NCBI GenBank assembly: GCA_002501535.1
Contig: DLTY01000002.1
Span: forward strand, 1 to 28,366
Origin: a bacterium UBP7_UBA7824
GTDB lineage: Bacteria; UBP7; UBA6624
Direction of reading: 5' to 3'
DNA: 28,366 bases
Numbering within the stretch: position 1 is the first letter of the stretch; every line of letters starts with the position of its first letter. Under the pieces are notes generated by a model. The model saw only the letters and a list, made by a program, of their open reading frames with translations. It had not been told where the DNA came from and did not search any database. The position numbers and the translations under genes are program-made. This document shows positions 24,610-28,366 of the stretch, one piece after another.

Positions 24610-26329
24610 CTAAGTCGATATTCATATCAGAAGCATTTTGTATAGCGTCTTCGTAACCTGCATCTGCATGCCTTGCAACGCCAATTCCAGGATCATTAGT
24701 CAAGACCCTGTTCAATCTTTTTTCTTTAGACTTGGTTCCATCAGCAACAACTACCATTCCTGCATGCATGGACATGCCTGTTCCAACTCCGCCTCCGCTG
24801 TGAAAAGACACCCACGAAGCGCCAGATGCAGCATTTAGTGCAAAATTCAATAATGGCCAATCTGCAACAGCATCTGAACCATCAGCCATTGCTTCTGTTT
24901 CCCTGCTGGGGCTTGCAACTGAACCGGTATCCAGATGATCTCTACCTATAACAATAGGGGCGTCAAGGGTTTTGTTTTTAACCATGTCATTCATTGCTAA
25001 ACCTGCTTTAGCACGGTCTCCATATTTAAGCCAGCAAATTCTTGTAGGCATACCCTCAAATGGCACTCTTGTTTGGGCTAATTCAATCCATTGTGCTAAA
25101 AATTTATCATCCGGAAATAGCTCCAGCATCCTTTTGTCGGTTTTTCGTATGTCCTCTTTGTTCCCAGATAATGCTGCCCATCTGAAAGGACCCATGCCTT
25201 TGGAAAAAAGAGGTCTAATATAGGCTGGCAAAAAGCCAGGATAAATGTATTCGTTTTTGTTTTTTACTTCAGTTAATCCAGCAAGATATGCTTGATCCCT
25301 GAGAGCGTTGCCATAATCAAAAGCAATTGATCCTCTTTTCTGCATGCCTATGATTGCATCTACATGTTTCAGTATGGTTTCTTGTGATTTTTTTGCATAC
25401 TCTTGTGGATTAGACGTTCTGAGCCTGTTCAAATCACCCATATCTCCTTCTGGCCAATATGACAACAGATTGTGAGCTGATGTTTGGTCTGTAACTATGT
25501 CTGGGATTTCATCTCGTTTAAGCAGTTCTGCAGCAACTGTAGCAATATTGCCGACAAGCCCAATGGACAAACCCTTGCCTTTTAATATAGCTTCATCTTT
25601 CCACTTTAAAGCCTCTTCAAGATTATCTGTTATCTTGTCACAAAAACCTTGATCAACCTTTTTTTGAATTCTTTCTTTCAAGACTTCAACACACAAAATG
25701 CACGCCCCAGCCATTGCACCCGCTAAAGGTTGTGCGCCACTCATTCCACCAACTCCACCTGTGAGTATCCACCTGTTGGTTAAATCGGTAGTTCCATATT
25801 CTTTTTCAGCAAGGGCAACAAATGTTTGATATGTTCCTTGCAGGATTCCCTGTGTGCCAATATATATCCATGACCCAGCAGTCATTTGACCATACATAAA
25901 CAAACCCTTTCTATCAAGTTCATTGAAATGCTCATCATTAGCCCAGTTCGGAACCAAATTGCTATTCGCAATAATCACCCTAGGCGCATCTTCATGTGTT
26001 TTTCCTACGTAAACTGCTTTGCCACTTTGAACACAGAGTGTTTCGTCCGGTTGCAATCTTTTTAGGGTTTCAAGTATCCGAGCATATTCCTTCCAGTTTC
26101 TAGCCGCCCTTCCTGAACCACCATACACTATTAATTTTTCCCAATCTATAGCTACTCTCGGATCAAGATTATTTTGAAGCATCCTGTAAGCAGCTTCAAT
26201 ATCCCAATTTTTACAAGTTTTTGAACTTCCGGTTGGAGCCTTGGGTGGATTAGCCGGCCTGTCACCCATAAACATAGGTCTGCCATAAAGGGATTCTTCG
26301 TTAAACTTGTCGGCTTGAAAAAAATTCAT
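24602..26329 (-). CDS. hutU: Urocanate hydratase
   Basis: 575-residue enzyme of histidine breakdown that adds water to urocanate using tightly bound NAD+ as an electrophile. Signatures include [42 protein letters not shown] with the conserved active-site cysteine (about C432), and [17 protein letters not shown] near the end. ATG 26329 overlaps the stop of the upstream gene as ATGA; TTG 26335 would be two codons longer. hutH and hutG are not in the window. Confidence 0.97.
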   Translation of the reverse strand: MNFFQADKFNEESLYGRPMFMGDRPANPPKAPTGSSKTCKNWDIEAAYRMLQNNLDPRVAIDWEKLIVYGGSGRAARNWKEYARILETLKRLQPDETLCVQSGKAVYVGKTHEDAPRVIIANSNLVPNWANDEHFNELDRKGLFMYGQMTAGSWIYIGTQGILQGTYQTFVALAEKEYGTTDLTNRWILTGGVGGMSGAQPLAGAMAGACILCVEVLKERIQKKVDQGFCDKITDNLEEALKWKDEAILKGKGLSIGLVGNIATVAAELLKRDEIPDIVTDQTSAHNLLSYWPEGDMGDLNRLRTSNPQEYAKKSQETILKHVDAIIGMQKRGSIAFDYGNALRDQAYLAGLTEVKNKNEYIYPGFLPAYIRPLFSKGMGPFRWAALSGNKEDIRKTDKRMLELFPDDKFLAQWIELAQTRVPFEGMPTRICWLKYGDRAKAGLAMNDMVKNKTLDAPIVIGRDHLDTGSVASPSRETEAMADGSDAVADWPLLNFALNAASGASWVSFHSGGGVGTGMSMHAGMVVVADGTKSKEKRLNRVLTNDPGIGVARHADAGYEDAIQNASDMNIDLAN

Positions 26330-26820
26330 TCCCAACTATCTTCTTTGATGTTTGGGGGCGTGATTTCATATTTTGATGAAAGTGTTTTTTGCAAATAAAG
26401 TGAAGTGGTTGTAATCCTTTGTACTGATTCGATAATGCCTTGTAGCGTTAGCTCACCTGCCTCTTTGTTTTCACATGAATATAGCCAACCATCTCCAGGA
26501 GCAGATACGTTTGAAAAACTTGAATGCGCAATTGACAAAGAATCTTTCAGAAACGCGATTCTTTTGTCTCGAGGGAATGGCAAGCATTGAGCCTCGCTTT
26601 TAAACACAACAGCCCCATTCTCATCCTTGTGGATGCCAAGAACCACAGGAACTGTTTGACGTGGCCAGAACCCGATAGACACACTGTCATCATCATCTTC
26701 CATCGTATGTTCAAGGAAGTTTATCTTCAGCTGTTTGCAAACCTCCACAAGCAACTCTCTCCCAAGTCCTAGTTCATCCTTTAAAGGCTTTAAGTTATCG
26801 AAAATATTTTCTGAACCCAC
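26326..26820 (-). CDS. Uncharacterised protein coupled to hutU
   Basis: 164 residues starting at GTG. Soluble, mixed alpha/beta, no signal peptide. An N-terminal helical part ([18 protein letters not shown]) is followed by strands ([17 protein letters not shown]), and a late helical part ([20 protein letters not shown]) ends in a proline-rich tail. It faintly recalls YbjN or secretion-chaperone-like folds but I cannot assign it. The ATGA overlap with hutU suggests the two are made together, so a role near histidine use or enzyme assembly is possible. Confidence 0.6.
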   Translation of the reverse strand: MGSENIFDNLKPLKDELGLGRELLVEVCKQLKINFLEHTMEDDDDSVSIGFWPRQTVPVVLGIHKDENGAVVFKSEAQCLPFPRDKRIAFLKDSLSIAHSSFSNVSAPGDGWLYSCENKEAGELTLQGIIESVQRITTTSLYLQKTLSSKYEITPPNIKEDSWE

Positions 26821-26851
26821 TGAGATTTATCATAACAATTTAAATAAAAAA

Positions 26852-28018
26852 TTAAACTAAAAACCAATCTTTTTGCGGTTCAGTTGTAATAATTGGATCT
26901 GGGTTGATTATTAGGTTGATTTCACTCCGTATGCCCCATTCTGAATAATAAACACCAGGTTCGATTGTTCCTGCCCAGCCTGGTAGCAGCAACCGTGTGT
27001 CCTTGGCTTCATAACTATCTAGTTGAGCAGCATCGCCATGAGCGCTTTCAAGCCCCAGGTTGTGCCCTGTTCTATGGATGAAGCCATCTCCAAATCCGTG
27101 ATTTTCAATCACACCCCTAACAGCTTGGTCAACCTCATAACCGGGAATCGATCTTTTTTCCAAAAAGGCTCTCTTTATTGCTTGAACCCCTGCATCTCTG
27201 GCCTCCAAAACAGCATAAAAACCTTTATCGACAACCTTATCAACTTTTCCTCGTTTTGCCATCCATGTTATATCGGCATATGCAGGGTTGGCAGATTTTT
27301 TTGTTGCCCATAAATCTACAAGAAGCACAAAATTTTCTCCCAATTTTGCACTTCCCTCTTTTGGTGTTGCGTAATGGGGGTCACCAGCATTTCCATTAAC
27401 TGCAACTACAGGTGGATGGTCAGTTGTCATGCCCATTTCCTCAAAACCTTCCAGTATCCAGTTCTGAACCATTGATTCATCCAATTCAAAAGGTTTTGCT
27501 TTAGACACTCGATCAAAAACACCTTGCACTATTGATGTTAAATTTATCGCTGATTCACAATGGGATTCAATTGTTTTTTTAGACCATAGTAAAAGATGTT
27601 CCTGGGAGATGTTTTCGCTGCTCTTCAAACTGCAATCCATTGATCTTAACAGGTCAACCAACCCCCCATCAAGATAAGAGAGATAGGGAATCTTGCCATC
27701 TTCACACCATTCCACATAAATGGTTTTTCCTGCAATCATTGATGTCAATGTTCTTTTCCAATCTTCAAAATTTTGATATTTTCTAATTTGCACATCAATG
27801 AATGCTAGACTTTTTGATTCGATTCCATTGACAACCATTTCTGCTTTTCCTTTTTTTGGAATCCAGAGCGCCCATCGCCTGCTTAAAAACACATTATCTG
27901 GTAAAAACTTTCTAGCAATTGGATTGTGCGAATGGAAATCTGCAACAAACCATCCATCAACTGCATGGCTTGAAAGGTTGTTTTGAATTTCTTTAATCAA
28001 TAAATCGAGTTGTTTCAT
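26852..28018 (-). CDS. M24-family metallopeptidase, Xaa-Pro aminopeptidase-like
   Basis: 388 residues with an N-terminal creatinase-like domain (about 1-150) and a C-terminal pita-bread domain. All five dinuclear metal ligands are visible: D235 (VDLWA), D249 (ADITW), H319 (HRTGHNLG), E353 (TIEPGVYY) and E366 (RSEINL). The second-shell HPPVVAVNGNAGDPHY loop is also present. It would remove N-terminal residues before proline, or act as a prolidase. It is upstream of hutU on the same strand after a 31-base gap, and only 28 bases separate its start from the divergent PI-PLC-like gene. Confidence 0.93.
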   Translation of the reverse strand: MKQLDLLIKEIQNNLSSHAVDGWFVADFHSHNPIARKFLPDNVFLSRRWALWIPKKGKAEMVVNGIESKSLAFIDVQIRKYQNFEDWKRTLTSMIAGKTIYVEWCEDGKIPYLSYLDGGLVDLLRSMDCSLKSSENISQEHLLLWSKKTIESHCESAINLTSIVQGVFDRVSKAKPFELDESMVQNWILEGFEEMGMTTDHPPVVAVNGNAGDPHYATPKEGSAKLGENFVLLVDLWATKKSANPAYADITWMAKRGKVDKVVDKGFYAVLEARDAGVQAIKRAFLEKRSIPGYEVDQAVRGVIENHGFGDGFIHRTGHNLGLESAHGDAAQLDSYEAKDTRLLLPGWAGTIEPGVYYSEWGIRSEINLIINPDPIITTEPQKDWFLV

Positions 28019-28046
28019 TGTGGAAAATTTTATACTATGGTAAGTT

Positions 28047-28366
28047 ATGTTTTTTCTAATGATGCTGTTAATGAAACCATGTCTCGGAGATAATCAGTAT
28101 TGTGACAAACGATACGACGAGCTTTCCTACCTTGTCACACATAATGCGATGTCGACATCAGAAGATAGATGGTTTTTTCCCAACCAAGGTCGAGGCCTCA
28201 TTGCTCAGCTGAACGATGGCGTTAGGGGTTTGTCGTGGGATATCTACGATCATGATCAGGAGGTTTATCTCTGTCACGGTTATTGCTGGCTTGGAAAAAG
28301 GAAATTAATCCACGACCTTGTAGAACTCAAAGATTGGCTAGATGATAACCCCAGAGAGATAGTCTC
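28047..28366 (+). CDS. PI-PLC X-domain protein, secreted, 3' end outside window
   Basis: 106 codons are visible and the frame is still open at the window end. After a short hydrophobic start (MFFLMMLLM, possible signal peptide) comes the phosphatidylinositol-specific phospholipase C X domain: THNAMS with the first catalytic histidine, FFPNQGRGLIAQLNDGVRGL, then DIYD and LCHGYCWLG with the second histidine, followed by a region ending WLDDNPREIV, all in normal order. The enzyme would cleave phosphoinositide-like or other lipid head groups outside the cytoplasm. ATG 28047 follows an in-frame stop at 28041; ATGs at 28059 and 28062 are alternatives. Confidence 0.85.
   Translation, partial: MFFLMMLLMKPCLGDNQYCDKRYDELSYLVTHNAMSTSEDRWFFPNQGRGLIAQLNDGVRGLSWDIYDHDQEVYLCHGYCWLGKRKLIHDLVELKDWLDDNPREIV

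Noticed and set aside
1-28366. CRISPR arrays, tRNA or rRNA genes, insertion sequences.
   Set aside because: No direct-repeat arrays, cloverleaf-like segments, transposase frames or terminal inverted repeats were noticed, and there is little room between genes.

Overview
The window reads as a compact chromosome segment of an AT-rich Gram-negative bacterium. The signs are a Tat translocase, several lipoproteins, an AmpD-type amidase, an ECF sigma factor with a membrane-anchored partner, RsmA, and a histidine-degradation pair. Genes are packed tightly: no gene-free stretch exceeds about 100 bases, and all four convergent pairs overlap at their 3' ends. I saw no tRNA, rRNA, CRISPR array or insertion sequence. 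The lineage cannot be fixed from this sequence. The style suggests a streamlined marine-type aerobe whose ancestors carried anaerobic redox complexes (inference).

Bases 1-1065 are one reading frame made of two unrelated pieces. The first ~510 bases are very AT-rich and encode part of a CcdA-like membrane protein. From about base 520 the frame continues as the C-terminal half of a 2-oxoacid dehydrogenase E2 acyltransferase. This looks like an assembly chimera or a recombination joint. The E2 is followed at once by dihydrolipoyl dehydrogenase (lpdA), tatA and tatC.

Bases 3418-8435 hold the most interesting part: four tightly coupled genes that match, subunit by subunit, an HdrA-MvhD fusion plus the electron-input subunits of a flavin oxidoreductase (Flx/Flox) or sulfhydrogenase-type module. 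In all four proteins nearly every cysteine that should bind an iron-sulfur cluster is replaced, while the framework around those positions stays in register. The nucleotide-binding loop of the FlxA-like subunit is also gone; the HdrA flavin motif remains. The frames are intact and translationally coupled, so this looks like a conserved complex that has lost its iron-sulfur wiring rather than decaying pseudogenes. I know of no described example.

Bases 8428-14481 carry rsmA, a small Cse60-like protein, a membrane-anchored protein faintly like YycI/YycH, a glycerate kinase whose true start seems to be a rare ATT codon, and a 954-residue protein I do not recognise. Bases 14452-18484 carry an AmpD-like amidase, an APC transporter fused to two universal-stress domains, and a propeller-like lipoprotein.

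Bases 18460-23090 on the minus strand are a likely operon: hutI, a lipoprotein, an ECF sigma factor, its probable membrane-anchored anti-sigma factor, and a periplasmic protein. Bases 23107-28366 carry an M32 carboxypeptidase, hutU with an uncharacterised coupled gene, an M24 aminopeptidase-like enzyme, and the start of a secreted PI-PLC X-domain protein. Peptidases and hut genes side by side suggest peptide and histidine use as a carbon and nitrogen source.
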